Positions 21,835 through 32,559 of a DNA stretch of 64,000 bases are shown here, in pieces. This DNA comes from Phytophthora colocasiae (Eukaryota > Oomycota > Peronosporomycetes > Peronosporales > Peronosporaceae). The notes beneath the pieces are model-generated. The model had not been told where the DNA came from. It was given only the letters and a program-made list of their open reading frames with translations, and did not search any database. Within the stretch, counting starts at the first letter, position 1. Each line of letters opens with the position of its first letter. The DNA is taken from NCBI GenBank assembly GCA_018806915.1, contig JAGKQI010000047.1, positions 1,116,001 through 1,180,000 of the forward strand, given 5' to 3'. The translations under genes were made by a program, and so were the position numbers.

Positions 21835-22585
21835 TTGCCTGACCCAACGCTACCGGGCTGAATGCCGTCCTGTGACATGGCAACGCTAGATGAAATCCCT
21901 AGATACTCCCTTACAAAGCCGGATGCTACCCCGTGCTAGGAGCCCTACTAAATGCCATGACATCCAAATTCAAAGATTGTGGGCTGTCTCTTTCACTTCA
22001 AGCAAGCTTTGCGCCGGAAAATGCTCAATCTGAACATGTCGGAGGCTGATGTGAGTCTCGCCATGCGCGAAGGATGCATTGATCGCCTCACTGTGATTCG
22101 TCGATGATGTGATATTGTTTTTCGCGGGATTAAAGATGTTGGTCACATGATTAAGCGAGACTGTCGAGACCAAGGAATTTCTTATTCAAAGGACAGCTGG
22201 AAGAAGTTATGGAAATATGTCAAGCGCACATGGATCAAGAAATTTGTGCCGGAGTGGTGGAATGTCAATGGGTTGAACGAAGACATCGTGGATAGAACGA
22301 AAAACCCTTTCGAACGGTACAACCGAACTCTCAAGCGTTTCCAGTGCCCTATCCTGACGTGATCCAGTTCACCAGTGTCATCGAGCGTCAGAGTTGCGAA
22401 AATGTAAGCCTCATCGAAGATATTTCAGGACTAGAGCTCCAGAACACGCTGACCCGAACAAGCACCAAAATTCGAGTCGGACTCGGACTTTGTGGGCGAT
22501 TCTGGATTGGACGCTTCGGATTCAGATAGCGACGAGGATTCCAACAGCGATCACGGAATGGGGATGTCACTGGAAGTAGCCTAAA
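21835..22585 (+). pseudogene. Mutator-like (MULE) transposase relic, C-terminal half
   Basis: The plus-strand reading gives VGCLFHFKQALRRKM at about 21990, a typical MULE block after the second catalytic Asp. Further on are WKYVKRTWIKKFVPEWWNV and then RTKNPFERYNRTL, equivalent to the conserved R-TNN-ER-NR region. A Ser/Asp-rich tail (SDSDEDSNSDHGMG) follows. Stops and frame changes interrupt it at about 22105 and 22360. The N-terminal catalytic part is not found. Confidence 0.7.
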
Positions 22586-22773
22586 GTTCTATCTTCTTTC
22601 AATTTACATTCGTACATTCAGTGAAATCAAATAACACAAAATAATAAACATGAATTTGATGCATACGTTTTTGGAGTTGTATTGGCTTCCAAAAATTAGA
22701 AAGAATAAATATGACTTGATTCCACAAATAGCTTTGATATTGCCAAAAACGTGTAAAGGTAGAGGCTCTAACC

Positions 22774-24206
22774 GGCTCTCACGTAGCTGAGCTCCGTGTT
22801 TCGAACCAAGCACAATTAAAAAAGTGACAATAAAAAAGCACTTTTAATCGATTCGAATTGATTGCAACCTTAATGTAACTTCAATATACCATCACGCTTC
22901 CTCCTTCGGGTGGCGGATCACTGCCTGCACTAGACCGCACATATACTCACCTGGCGATGCCCGAGCAGTAAAGAACCACGAGCGCCACATAAACTCATCA
23001 ATATATCCACCCAAGTACTCGTTTTTCATCCCGCGCATAGCCTTTATGTGACGCTTGATGTGCGTCTCCCACAACCCTTCGATGGTATTGATGTGGGTCC
23101 ATGTCATGCGGTCAACGGAATTGAGCGTGTGGTTTACCCACCTGTGCTCGAAGTGCATGCCTGCAAGCAACCGATTGTTGGCGAGCGTATGCACACGGGC
23201 TCCTCGCTCGGCCACGTAGGTAGCGAACATGTCAGAATGAATCCTCGTCCTAGTTTCCACAACAAGAAGCCACGCTAAATTAGCATCAGTTTTAGCATTA
23301 CAATACCGCAATAACTTACCTTGGTTTGATGAAGTTTTTAATAATAGGCATTAGTGTCGCCTTCGTTCGCTTGTCGAACACAATCGCCCGAACCACTGCC
23401 CTGTCGTCCTGCTGACGCCACCGAAAAGCCAAAATTCTTTGTAGCTGCGCGCGCCACTGGAGGTGCTGCAGGAAGACTCGCCACTCTGAGGGAAAGGAGG
23501 AACAGCGCAGCATCCTCGTGAACTCGTAGTTCTCTCGAGGATGCGCCTCACGCTTGCTTAAGCACTGAGGCTCATGTTTGCGTGGTGCATGCGAGCACCA
23601 CAAGAGCAAGCTGCCCACATGGCCATGGTCACTCAGAAGACAGTCTGCGAATGGCATGCCGCTTGCCACGTGCTGTGCTCTAAGGAGCTTTTGAACGGCG
23701 AGTTCAAGGTACGTAAATAATTTGGCTTTTAGCTAAGTAAAAAGATCTATCTAAGTTATCTGTTACCAGATCGGAGGTGAATTAGCTGCATTGGCTTCGT
23801 GCACTGGTGGCACAACATGACGCTCTCCAACAGCCCCACTTCCATCGCCCACTTAATGGTTTTCTCCTCGTTCACCGTCACCTCCATTACTGCATCGAAG
23901 TCGAATCGATGGAGGCGTTGTTGGTTGTAGTGGTGCGCCATGGTGGCGACTTTGTAAATGAGTGTGGTGGCGGTGCTCGAAAAACGGAGCCGTCGGATGT
24001 TTTAACTTCAGTTTTGTATGGAACATTGATGTCTGAAAGATTGCAATGTGCGCGTAAACGGAGCTTCAACCTTGTGCGAGTCGCCAAAATGGAGACGACG
24101 AGGTTCTGGCGTGAGGTGTGGTTGATGATTTAACAAGGCTGCTCGTAAAAAAAACACTTTTTAATTGTGCTTGGTTCGAAAAACGGAGCTCAGCTACGTG
24201 AGAGCC
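22774..24206 (-). mobile_element. Merlin (IS1595/ISXO2-related) DNA transposon, 1433 bp, with 8 bp target duplication
   Basis: The terminal inverted repeats span about 51 bp with a single mismatch and start GGCTCTCACGTAGCTGAGCT at each end. CTCTAACC directly flanks both ends (22766-22773 and 24207-24214), a perfect 8 bp duplication as expected for the Merlin superfamily. The interior encodes an ISXO2-like transposase on the minus strand. The near-perfect ends and duplication indicate a fairly recent insertion. Confidence 0.88.
22892..23941 (-). pseudogene. Merlin/ISXO2-like transposase, spliced, with a frameshift
   Basis: Catalyses cut-and-paste of the surrounding element. The right end has a zinc-ribbon type start (MLCHQCTKPMQL, about 23820). 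The central part reads KEFWLFGGVSRTTGQWF in one frame and VFDKRTKATLMPIIKNFIKP in another, so a frameshift lies near 23400. A 70 bp GT-AG intron (23319-23250, donor GTAAGT) joins IKP to RTRIHSDMFATYV, which supplies the second catalytic Asp. HINTIEGLWETHIKRH and YIDEFMWR follow, the usual N/E region and C-terminal signature. A further intron around 23770-23700 is likely. It is nearly intact apart from the frameshift, which could also be a mis-read intron boundary. Confidence 0.75.
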
Positions 24207-24241
24207 CTCTAACCAACGGAGAACGTTTGTGCCCAGGAATT

Positions 24242-24434
24242 AATCCCGTTTACCATATGCCAAAACGTCTTAGCGACTGAACTGTCACGGTGGGTTATTA
24301 CTCGTAATAGTCAAGTGAAGTCTGATCACAAGAGACCCACTCCGAAGAACGTGACGGACGACCCAGGGCCTTGGTTTCCACGCCACCTGATTAGCAACGG
24401 CCTATTTAAGCGCACGCCCTATAGGCATACTAAA
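24242..24434 (-). repeat. SINE-like repeat, copy 1 (internally deleted)
   Basis: The minus strand matches the plus strand of 29446-29715 from TTTAGTATGCCTATAGGGCG to GGTAAAC-GGATT. This copy lacks the segment carrying the tRNA-like T-arm, with deletion between GGTGGCGTGG and ACCAAGG. It abuts the piggyBac-like coding region on the right and the Merlin target duplication on the left. The inverted arrangement of the two copies could instead mark the ends of one 5.5 kb element. Confidence 0.55.
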
Positions 24435-24439
24435 CTTTT

Positions 24440-26629
24440 TCGATTCGGACAACTTTTTGGACGCCCTACGTCGAGACCCTCTATTCGAGGTCACTGGGCC
24501 GGATGATCTCAATGTGGGGATGTATGATTGGCTCCTCGCACTTGACTCTGACGCGGAAGGTGACGAAGAGTCTGTCCTATTCGATGAGGACGAGATTGAG
24601 TTGGACGAAGATGAAGTCCAGGCAGAGGAGGTGGAGGAAGAGATCCAAGAAGTTGACGAGGTTCCAGTAAAGTTTGATCTTACTGACGACGATCTGGTGA
24701 AGTTACAAGCTGGAGAATGGGACGTTTTCTTGGAGAACCGCTCCAAGCAGGTGCAGCTGGATGCCCGTCCACTGTACGACGGTCCGTGTGGCCCCACACA
24801 AGCTGCATTGGCATACGCATCAAACCCGTTGGCAATTTTCTACTTCTTTCTTCCGAAGGAACTGTGGCGAAAGATTACAGACGAAACCAATAAGTTTCGC
24901 TTGGAGAGCATCGATGAGATCGCTCAAGGAATGCGAGCGAGAGCTCAGAGAAGACGTGGAACTGTCCTGTCAACGATGGTGTACTCGGTGGATGAGTACA
25001 AGGTCAAGCTCGGGCGGAAGAATCCCATCCAGCCGCACGAGATAATCCGGTTCATCGGGTTGCTGGTTGCACGAACACTAGAGCCACGGCGTGAGAGTCT
25101 CAGCCGCCACTGGATTACGAGGGTTGAGGGCGCTTTATCTAGAGGAACGTTCGGGCAGTTCCTCAGCAGAGACCGCTTTTAAGACATCAGTCGCTACTTG
25201 CATTTCAATGACAATTCGTTGCAAGCTGAGAGTGATGATCGAGCTTTCAAAATCCGCCCCGTTCTCGCAGCTCTTCAAAAGACATTCTTTCGTGGATACC
25301 GGCTTGGTGCTCGAATATCATTTGACGAAGGCATGGTGCCTATGCGCCACCGCCGGAACCCGATGCGTCAGTACATGCAAATGAAGCTGAACAAGTGGGG
25401 GACTAAGTTCTACATGACATGTTGTGCGGAGACAGCGTACTGCTCCAGGTACGTCATATCCGTTATTGCTAACACCGGCTTATCCGTTATTTGTTCTGGA
25501 TGTTCCGGACAAGGCCTTTGTATTATTCAGGATCTGATTGTTTATGTTGTTGGTGGTGCGTTCAGGTTAGAAATATACTGTGGGAAGGCGAATGCTGACG
25601 AAGAAGCTGTCGCGCAGAAAGCTGTCGTGAAGAACCTGAACGAAGTACTACGAGGTCAGCCTACACAACGGCTCATTTGTACTGACAATTTCTACACCTC
25701 GGTACCGCTGTCGCACAAGTTACTGAGTATGGGGCTTTCTCACGTTGGCACTATCAGGAAGAAGCGCAAAGGCTGGTGTCTCGGTGTCGAGTTCTCCCAG
25801 AAAAAAACGGCCTAAGAAGATGCCCCGCGGAACCTATCGCATTGCTGTGTGGAAAAACCATCCCGAGTATGTTGCCTTGACGTGGATGGATAACCGGCCT
25901 GTGCGTTTCCTGGCTACAGGGTGCTCAACGCAGCTCACACACGTATCCCGCCGTGAGCCCGATGGTTCTGTCACTCAAGCACCATGCCCTCAGCTTGTGC
26001 GTGACTATCATGAAGCTATGGGGGGAGTCGATGTGCACGACCAGTTGCGACTTCAACGCTACTCAATTCAACGCTCAATCAGAATGCGCAAGTACTACAA
26101 AACTATTTTTTTGGGGTTGGTGGATATCGCCCTGGTCAATGCATTCATTGTGCACAAAATAGCTATGCAGAGGAAAAATCTACCTGTCCCCACGCACGCT
26201 GCATTTCTCCGACGTCTACACGTTGACCTTCTTAGCCAGACGAGCGAGGACTTCAACAAGGGCGATGACATGGCTGACTTGGTGACGGAGCCGCTGCCCC
26301 ATCAGGAACACATGCTGGAGAAAACGAATGAGAAGAACGGTTCCAAGCGGCGGCAGTGGCTCTGCAAAGTGTGCTCGGCTTATGCAGGAGCGGGGGTTCG
26401 CAGCTTTGAGACGAGCTATTACTGCGCCACGTGCTCGCGCACCAAGAACGGGAGAGTGACTTTGTGCAACAAAGCCCGGCGACTGCAGTACGGCTCCCCA
26501 CTAACTTGCAACGAGGTGTGGCATCACAGCTGGAGGAACGGTACGGCTATCCCTCCAGCCCTTCAAGACAAGATCAGGTTCGTCAACAAGCGCCGGCCTG
26601 GAGCTGTTCCGGAGACCGACGAGGAGTAG
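24440..26629 (+). pseudogene. piggyBac-like (DDE_Tnp_1_7) transposase with a nonsense codon and a frameshift
   Basis: Coding starts at the edge of the SINE-like repeat without an ATG (FDSDNFLDALRRDP), so the 5' end is lost. An acidic N-terminus precedes the catalytic domain: Asp in ISFDEGMVPMR, Asp in CTDNFYTS and Asp in MGGVDVHDQLR. A C-terminal cysteine ribbon follows (CKVCSAY and CATCSR). TAA at 25180-25182 interrupts after RDRF, and the frame resumes at once with ISRYLHF. A 117 bp intron (25449-25565) restores CSR-LEIYCGK. A frameshift near 25800 divides the last third. Apart from these lesions it is long and recognisable, much younger than the relic at 17.6-18.9 kb. Confidence 0.82.
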
Positions 26630-26924
26630 GCTCGGAAAAGTAGTGAGACTTGAGGAATAGCAGTGGATGAGAGAAATGTTGACTGGTGTGTTTGAGTTGT
26701 CGCGTTGTTGCTTGTTGCGATAATAGTTTTGCAGGGAGATTTCAATTTGGAGTTTTTTGCTTTGTTTTTGTACTGCAAATCACCGGCCTCCACCCAATCA
26801 ATGGTCTAGTTTTGACCACGTGTCATGCGAAAGGGCTTGAAGCACGATATATACTACTGATTTTCCGGTATATGTTAATTCATATATTATGAATAACGGA
26901 GAATCCGGAATTATCATCGGATTA
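26630..26924. other. intergenic 3' flank of the piggyBac-like gene
   Basis: AT-rich, no coding signal or clear inverted repeat; the piggyBac right end was not identified. Confidence 0.3.
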
Positions 26925-27030
26925 GGAGGGTTAAAGAAAAATAATTTTGTTACAGTTTTATCACTTGATATGACCTCTTCAAGGGTCAAACTCTGCGCAA
27001 GTTGCGCAGAAGTTGACCCCCAAAAAATCG
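26925..27030. repeat. partial copy of the TGCGCAA fold-back family
   Basis: Shares about 100 bp with 29290-29400 in inverted orientation, including TGACCTCTTCAAGGGTCAA, CTGCGCAAGTTGCGCAGAAG and the neighbouring GTTACAG-TTTATCACTTG. It is a single-ended remnant of the element at 29242-30003. Confidence 0.7.
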
Positions 27031-27254
27031 TTCCATCGACAGTGTCTTGCATACTGTTGTCTCTTAAAAAATCTTATAACATCGAACATCTCGGGGTAAT
27101 TTTCACATTCGTGAGAGTATACATTTTGGCGATTCTCTCCCTGCCGCGAGCCATGCTCCGAAACCTTGCTTGCAAGCTCCTGCAATATTTATGCAACCGT
27201 TTCAGGAATAAAAATAGGCCTGTCCGTTTTACAAATGGTCAATGGTATAGTTTT

Positions 27255-28025
27255 TCACGTCAATTGGATTGACCAATCATACTGTCCTGATGTACTTAAC
27301 GTCCCGATGCACAAATGCTTTGCAGTAAGCACTCCAGCACGATGTCGCCAAAAATTGACAACGAAAAAGAAGAGATAAAAGTGATTCCGTACAGAGACGC
27401 AACAGGCAGTTTTATGCACGTAATGATGGGAACTAAACACAACCCAGGAACGAAGCATGTGTGCTCTTGTATCCTGGAAATGATCACTGAAATATGGTTA
27501 AGAAAGGCTTGATATATCGCAACGGAACACACAATCTTGACATTACGCTAGGAGGAAAATAACGTGTAGAACTGTATCAAGTCAAACACTAACTTACGAC
27601 ATTTTCGACGCAGACTACGCTAAGAGCCAGACACATATCAGTCTGTTGGAGGATACATCAAGTACATGTAAATGTGGAAGCCCTATCCCATGGAAATTCA
27701 GAAAGCACCTCACCGTTGTGTTGTCCACTATGGATGCAGAATACATCGCTCTGTGCCATTGCATGCAAGAAATGATTTTCTTGCATCTCCTACTTGTTGA
27801 ACTCGACCCCAAAAGTCCACACCTCATTACGAGTATCAAACTCTCAAACAACCTCAATTGAATAGAAGAAGCAAGTACATACACATATTGTTTTGTGCAA
27901 GAGAAGGTCGAGAGAAATGAAATCGGTATACTGCAGAACCATAGAAATGGTGGTGATATCCTTACAAAATCGCCAACTGAACCAGCATTCGTAAACCTAC
28001 GAAATTCACTGTGTGTAAAAAAAAG
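27255..28025 (+). pseudogene. copia pol relic (RT-RNase H junction to C-terminus)
   Basis: EIKVIPYRDATGSFMHVMMGT at about 27380 is the conserved block between reverse transcriptase and RNase H. PIPWKFRKHLTVVLSTMDAEYIALCH at about 27690 is the RNase H core, and GGDILTKSP near 27955 is the C-terminal DILTK motif. A third, unrelated-looking copia remnant in the window; stops at 27510 and 27859 break it. Confidence 0.78.
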
Positions 28026-29241
28026 GTATTTTACTGCACCACACGGAAAGTATCTTTAAATTAATTAAAAAAAATGAATACATTAAAACCGTCACAAAGC
28101 CCAATTAACAGCATCCTGCTACGGGAGTTGAAAAAAAAAAAACTCAAAATAATGGGTAATAAATGCCAAAACTATAGCTGAAGGATACCCTCGACTGAGA
28201 AAGCCCATCGTTACTTGTGATGTTCGGGAAGTAGTGGTGTCAGAGTCGATGAGGACGAAAATTGACCCCAGGAGCAGTCACAGAGCGCAGAGATAGCGGC
28301 TCTGAGCGTTGCATTGCCGGTACCAAAAGCTTCTCTGGGACTCTGACCAACAATCAGAAAAACCGGCTTGCGGCAGCTGATAATTTTCGCTGCTCGTGAC
28401 TTGCGACTTCAGAAGCGAGACTTGACCTCCATGAATACCAGTGCACTGGGTACTACAGGGATTCGACTTGCAGCCGCAATGGATCGGTTTGGCTACTATT
28501 TAGCGAGGTAAGAATGTTATACGTGCACGTAATACCGCGTCCTCTTGCTTTAGGAATGTAAAGCTTTGGCTGTCCGATTCGTATCCGCACTTGTGTGTGG
28601 CTGCGGAATTGGCTATTGTTGAAGCAAGGTGAGACATTAGATCAACACTGTTAGAAACGCAAGAGCTGTGGACTGACTACTAAGGCTACTCGCCCGGTTG
28701 GTTTAAGTTCGGCCTCATGAACCCACCGACAAGACGGTGTTTATACAATGGATGCTTTCAGACACAGAAAAGTGGATGCGAAGTACATGCTAACACTCGA
28801 GTTCTAGCATGTGCTCGAACGCTCTAATAGCTGTAACGCGTGCCATCTGCGAGTTTGAGTGAACGAAGACAGATAGACTCATTGATCTCGAGCTGTTTTG
28901 TTAAAATGAATGGTACAGCTTCATTTCGACCTACTTCAGTGATTATACTAGCTGTCAGAAGGGAATGTGCGTCAACAAAATTTGAATGGGGCGTCGGCAA
29001 AAGTCAAAACAGGACGTGAGTAAAATGCTGTGTAGCCAGGTTTTAACTACCGTACATTCAATTTTTGATAACATGCACAAAGTTACACTCACAACCTCAC
29101 AAAACATTAGGAAGAACGGTCGGGTGGGTGAAGCGAAACGCCGAAGCTTTCTCGACATCTCGACATCTTGATGTCCTATAACTCGACAGAGCGCTTGCAA
29201 GTACGTACCTCTCGAGGGTCACGCTTCTTCACCTGGTATGC
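28026..29241. other. unassigned DNA with a possible two-exon fragment
   Basis: At 28429 ATG opens a stretch that would splice at 28507 (GTAAGA to TTTAG at about 28552) and read DRFGYYLAR then NVKLWLSDSYPHL and CVAAELAIVEAR before another GTGAGA. It reads like real protein but resembles no family I recognise and has no further exons. The remainder, including poly-A tracts near 28135, shows nothing. Confidence 0.2.
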
Positions 29242-30003
29242 TTTTTTTGGGTCAAACTGCGCAGGTCAACTCGTGCGCAAGTCTCTTTTTGGGTCAACTT
29301 CTGCGCAAGTTGCGCAGGAGTTGACCCTTGAAGAGGTCATTATTTTACCAAGTGATAAATCTGTAACAAATTATTTTTCTTCCACCTGATATTTTATTAA
29401 TTATTTGAGGTGAAAGTTTAAAAGGTGTTTTGCTTGCTCTGCAATTTTAGTATGCCTATAGGGCGTGCGCTTAGATAGGCTGTTGCTTATCAGGTGGCGT
29501 GGGTTCAAACCCCACTCCTGTAGAGAAGCTCGATGCTTGAGGTAAGTGTCGTGTGCAAATCCTCTGTCAGATCTGAGACATAACCAAGGACCTGGGTCGT
29601 CCGTCACGCTCTTCAGAGTGAGTCTCTTGTGATCAGACTTGACTTGACTATTACGAGTAATAACCCACCGTGACAGTTCAGTCGCTAAGTCGTTTGGCAG
29701 ATGGTAAACAGGATTGTCTCATGTTACACAGTCTCGTTTTACACAGTGTCGTGTAGGCTTTACTCTACACAAGTGTGGCAACATCCCACCAATCGTTTCG
29801 TAACGAACACGCTAGATTCAGTTATAGTTTAACATACGCGATATGATTGGTTAAATTTCAGATTAATTTATAAAACCTGGCAGTCGTGATAATTTTGACC
29901 ACGATTTGACCCAAGAAAAGACATGCGCAAGAGTTGCGCAGAAGTTGACCCAAAAAGAGAGTTGCGCACGAGTTGACCTGCGCAGAGTTTGACCCAAAAA
30001 AAA
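29242..30003. mobile_element. fold-back/MITE-like element with long inverted ends, hosting a SINE-like insert
   Basis: The left end is T7 then GGGTCAAACTGCGCAGGTCA, GTGCGCAAGTCTC and TTTTTGGGTCAACTTCTGCG. The right end (about 29905-30003) is its inverse, finishing TTTGACCC then A8. Each arm contains several short inverted TGCGCA units, so the ends are themselves palindromic. The interior is occupied by the SINE-like repeat at 29446-29715. No coding region. No target duplication was identified beyond the T/A tracts. Confidence 0.7.
29446..29715 (+). repeat. tRNA-derived SINE candidate, copy 2
   Basis: Near the 5' end is a perfect tRNA T-arm: GTGGG, loop TTCAAAC, CCCAC, with the B-box GGTTCAAACCC. 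Upstream TGCGCTTAGATAGG is a weak A box. A unique body follows, ending ATGGTAAACAGGATT. Copy 1 (24242-24434) shares both ends in the opposite orientation. Structure and size fit a SINE transcribed by RNA polymerase III. Confidence 0.55.
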
Positions 30004-30690
30004 TCTCTCCCTTCACCTCAGTTAGTTTTGCTTACTAACGTGTCGAAATTCTGTCCGATTTCATCGTGTAACCGGTCGGTGACCTCACAGAAGTCAATAC
30101 CCACATCTAGTGAGCTCGAGGCAAGCCACTACATTACTTCGTTCCAGGCATTCTGGTACGTCAAAACGAGTACAAATGTTCAAATGTTTGTCCCTGAAGG
30201 CCTAATTCTGCCTTATTGAGAGCTCAACAACACCTCACCAATGTATGAAGCATCCTGTAACATGCAACAACTCTTCCATGAGATGCTGAGATGGCCAGGC
30301 CAGTGTTCGGTATGACATTGCGGGTATAATTAAACTTCGGTGCGTTGAGTTGGATGCCAGTATTGATTCTTTGCATTTTGACAGCTCGTGTTACAGTTAT
30401 CTACTACAAGAAAGCGATGTATTTAAATTTGAATGAATTTAAGCTCATACAGTGGCAGTCTCTATCAAATCTACATTCTTGATGTCATCTTGGAGACGCT
30501 TAAGCATGCTGGCACGACGATCTTTGACCTGTGTCATGTTGAACCCACTAACTGTCCAACTGCGATATTATCTTTGACGCTTTATTCTTGTACCAGCTGC
30601 TTCTCTGCTACGTTTCTTGACACGACGTCCTTGTAGTAAAGAAGATAAATCCCGCAGTCTACTTCATTTCTTTATTGTGGCTTCGTATCA
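30004..30690. other. no recognised gene
   Basis: Short frames only, and none shows a domain. The right edge is the 3' flank of the Ulp1-like fragment. Confidence 0.3.
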
Positions 30691-30692
30691 AA

Positions 30693-30900
30693 CACTTCAT
30701 AGCGCAATTAACAACTGGCCGCAACATTTGTACGAACGTAGCGTTCGTTGAAAAGGTAGAAGATGATGGATTTAAATACTTCCAGAGTATTTGGAGCGCC
30801 TTTCTTGGAAGTGACAAGAACGAATCCTGTTGGACCTTTTCGTAGCGCATTCTCCACCACTGCGAAACTCCAGTGATCTTCGGTGCAGATAGGGAGCAGG
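30693..30900 (-). pseudogene. Ulp1-like (C48) cysteine protease fragment
   Basis: The minus strand reads FPYILLPICTEDHWSFAVVENA, then a charged stretch and FYLFNERYVRTNVAAS before TAA. The PI-x3-HW-x-V pattern is the histidine region of Ulp1/SENP-type SUMO proteases, which in oomycetes and plants are often carried by DNA transposons. The catalytic Asp and Cys parts are absent. The fragment is about 65 residues, bounded by stops. Confidence 0.4.
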
Positions 30901-31263
30901 ATATAGGGAAAGGATTACCAATCGAAACTTCTTCTCAAGCTGTCATAGCGAGTCGCTTTGTCATGCCTTTTGCGCATGGCCTGCCTCTATGGACCGATAG
31001 ATAGTAGAACTACATGTGTAGACCAACCCATGGAGCCGAATCATGTAGTGACCGATAAAAAAATCAATAAAAGTTGTTGTTAGCCGTTACAACGACCGTA
31101 GACTATCCACATCCTCCAGGAAAATAAACAGTTCCTTCTCATCACCTTCTCCGGACCATTTCAGTAGCAGGGAGTTAGATTGCATTCTCGTAAACAAGGT
31201 TTCCTGGGAGGTGGAGGCGGCTTGGCTGGAGAAGACGCTGCATCCAACGAACTGCCTCCCGAG

Positions 31264-31800
31264 GCTTCGGCGGTGTGCCCAACAAACTGCAATGCCGTAC
31301 TTCACGGCGCTCAACCAGATCGCCAACTTCCTGTTCACGCTTCAGGGTGAAATGGCTGGTGCTTAAGTACTGTCAAACCTGGACACGTACATCGCCCCGT
31401 TCATTCGCGTGGATGAATCGAGTTACACGGACGTGTTCAAGTTCGTCCAGTCATTCGTGTACTCGCCGAATGTGCCCAGCCGTAGTGGCTTCCAGGCTCC
31501 ATTCACCAATGTTTCACTCAACTTGGTCTGCTCCAGTGTCCTTGCATAACAACCCGTGGTCATCGATGGAAAGCAGCAGCCGCTGAGGTCGCCCGGCAAG
31601 TCTCTTCGCCCCAAATTTAAAAAGAAATCGATCGCCATCATAAAGTAGTCCGGCGTCAAGCACGAACTCCGCACGACGGTGGTGCCGGGTCTGGTCGATA
31701 TCGAAGATATCGCGGTGATCATGGTATTATCGGCGAAACTCCGAAGCTACAACGCTTCCGAGGTTCGGAAACTGGCAACGGAGTGCTTGCCAACCTAGAT
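31264..31800 (+). pseudogene. anaerobic (class III) ribonucleoside-triphosphate reductase relic, NrdD-like
   Basis: The plus-strand frame from 31292 reads YFTALNQIANFLFTLQGEMAGA, then SNLDTYIAPFIRVDESSYTDVFKFVQSFVY and NVPSRSGFQAPFTNVSLNL. The NVPSR-G-Q-PFTN block and the preceding GE-AGAQ and NFDT-LAPF region are hallmarks of NrdD, the oxygen-sensitive glycyl-radical enzyme that makes deoxynucleotides. A preceding GGVPNKLQ-like piece lies one frame away at 31264-31291. Stops at 31364, 31547 and 31646 plus frame changes disable it, and the glycyl radical C-terminus is not found. NrdD is mainly bacterial, archaeal and phage-borne, so horizontal origin is a reasonable inference. Confidence 0.6.
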
Positions 31801-32520
31801 TTCCATCAACGGCTATCTTCGTGCCGTTCTGAACCAAGGCTGAAGTGCTTATGCCGGGCGTCAACTGCTACACATGGTCTATGAACGGCCTGCGGAGCGG
31901 CACATATTTCTCCGTCAACGCGTTCGGGGCACTCACGTCGCTGGCCTTCACCGACCAGGAAGCCATTAAATTGACTCCATTTGTCGCTGAAGAACGGCTG
32001 CAACATACAGCACGTAAGTCTACTCAGACGATCTACTTAAGTACGACTCCAATGCTGCGATCGTGTGCTGCAAAACGCGATAGATACAATCTTCTTTTAA
32101 GGTAGACTGAGTCTCAGAAGTAACAATCAATAATAGCGCTATTAGTTACTTTTGTGAGTACTGATATGAGTTAACTTGTACTTCGCGATAATCGAAGGAG
32201 ACCGCATTTTTTACGGAATGGAATCCACGCTGAAGTAAATCTACTGCATATGAGGAGGTTGCTCAGAGCATTGAAGCAACAAGCTGAAGTAATCTAGCAT
32301 CCTCGAACATAGTAATAGTCGAGGACTGGCAACATGATGCCTATCACACTTTCTGCTCACTCGAAAACATTCCATCTTAACCACAACATCTCAAAACCAT
32401 TTACCAGACGCAGGAGACTGCAGCGCTGCTGAGCTCTACAAGTACAGTTGTCTTTATTTTCGTCTTCTCCATTCAATTCTCTCTCCAACGCACTGTATTT
32501 CATCTGCTAACTCCCTGTAT
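31801..32520. other. possible continuation of the NrdD relic, then non-coding DNA
   Basis: 31845-32105 is open on the plus strand (VNCYTWSMNGLRSGTYF and onwards) and lies just past the reductase relic, but I cannot place it in the NrdD fold. From 32110 nothing is recognised; pyrimidine-rich DNA near 32450-32560 precedes the CLASP-like fragment and may be an intron end. Confidence 0.25.
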
Positions 32521-32559
32521 TACACTCGTAATTGCTCTTTGCACTCCGAAGACAGGACG

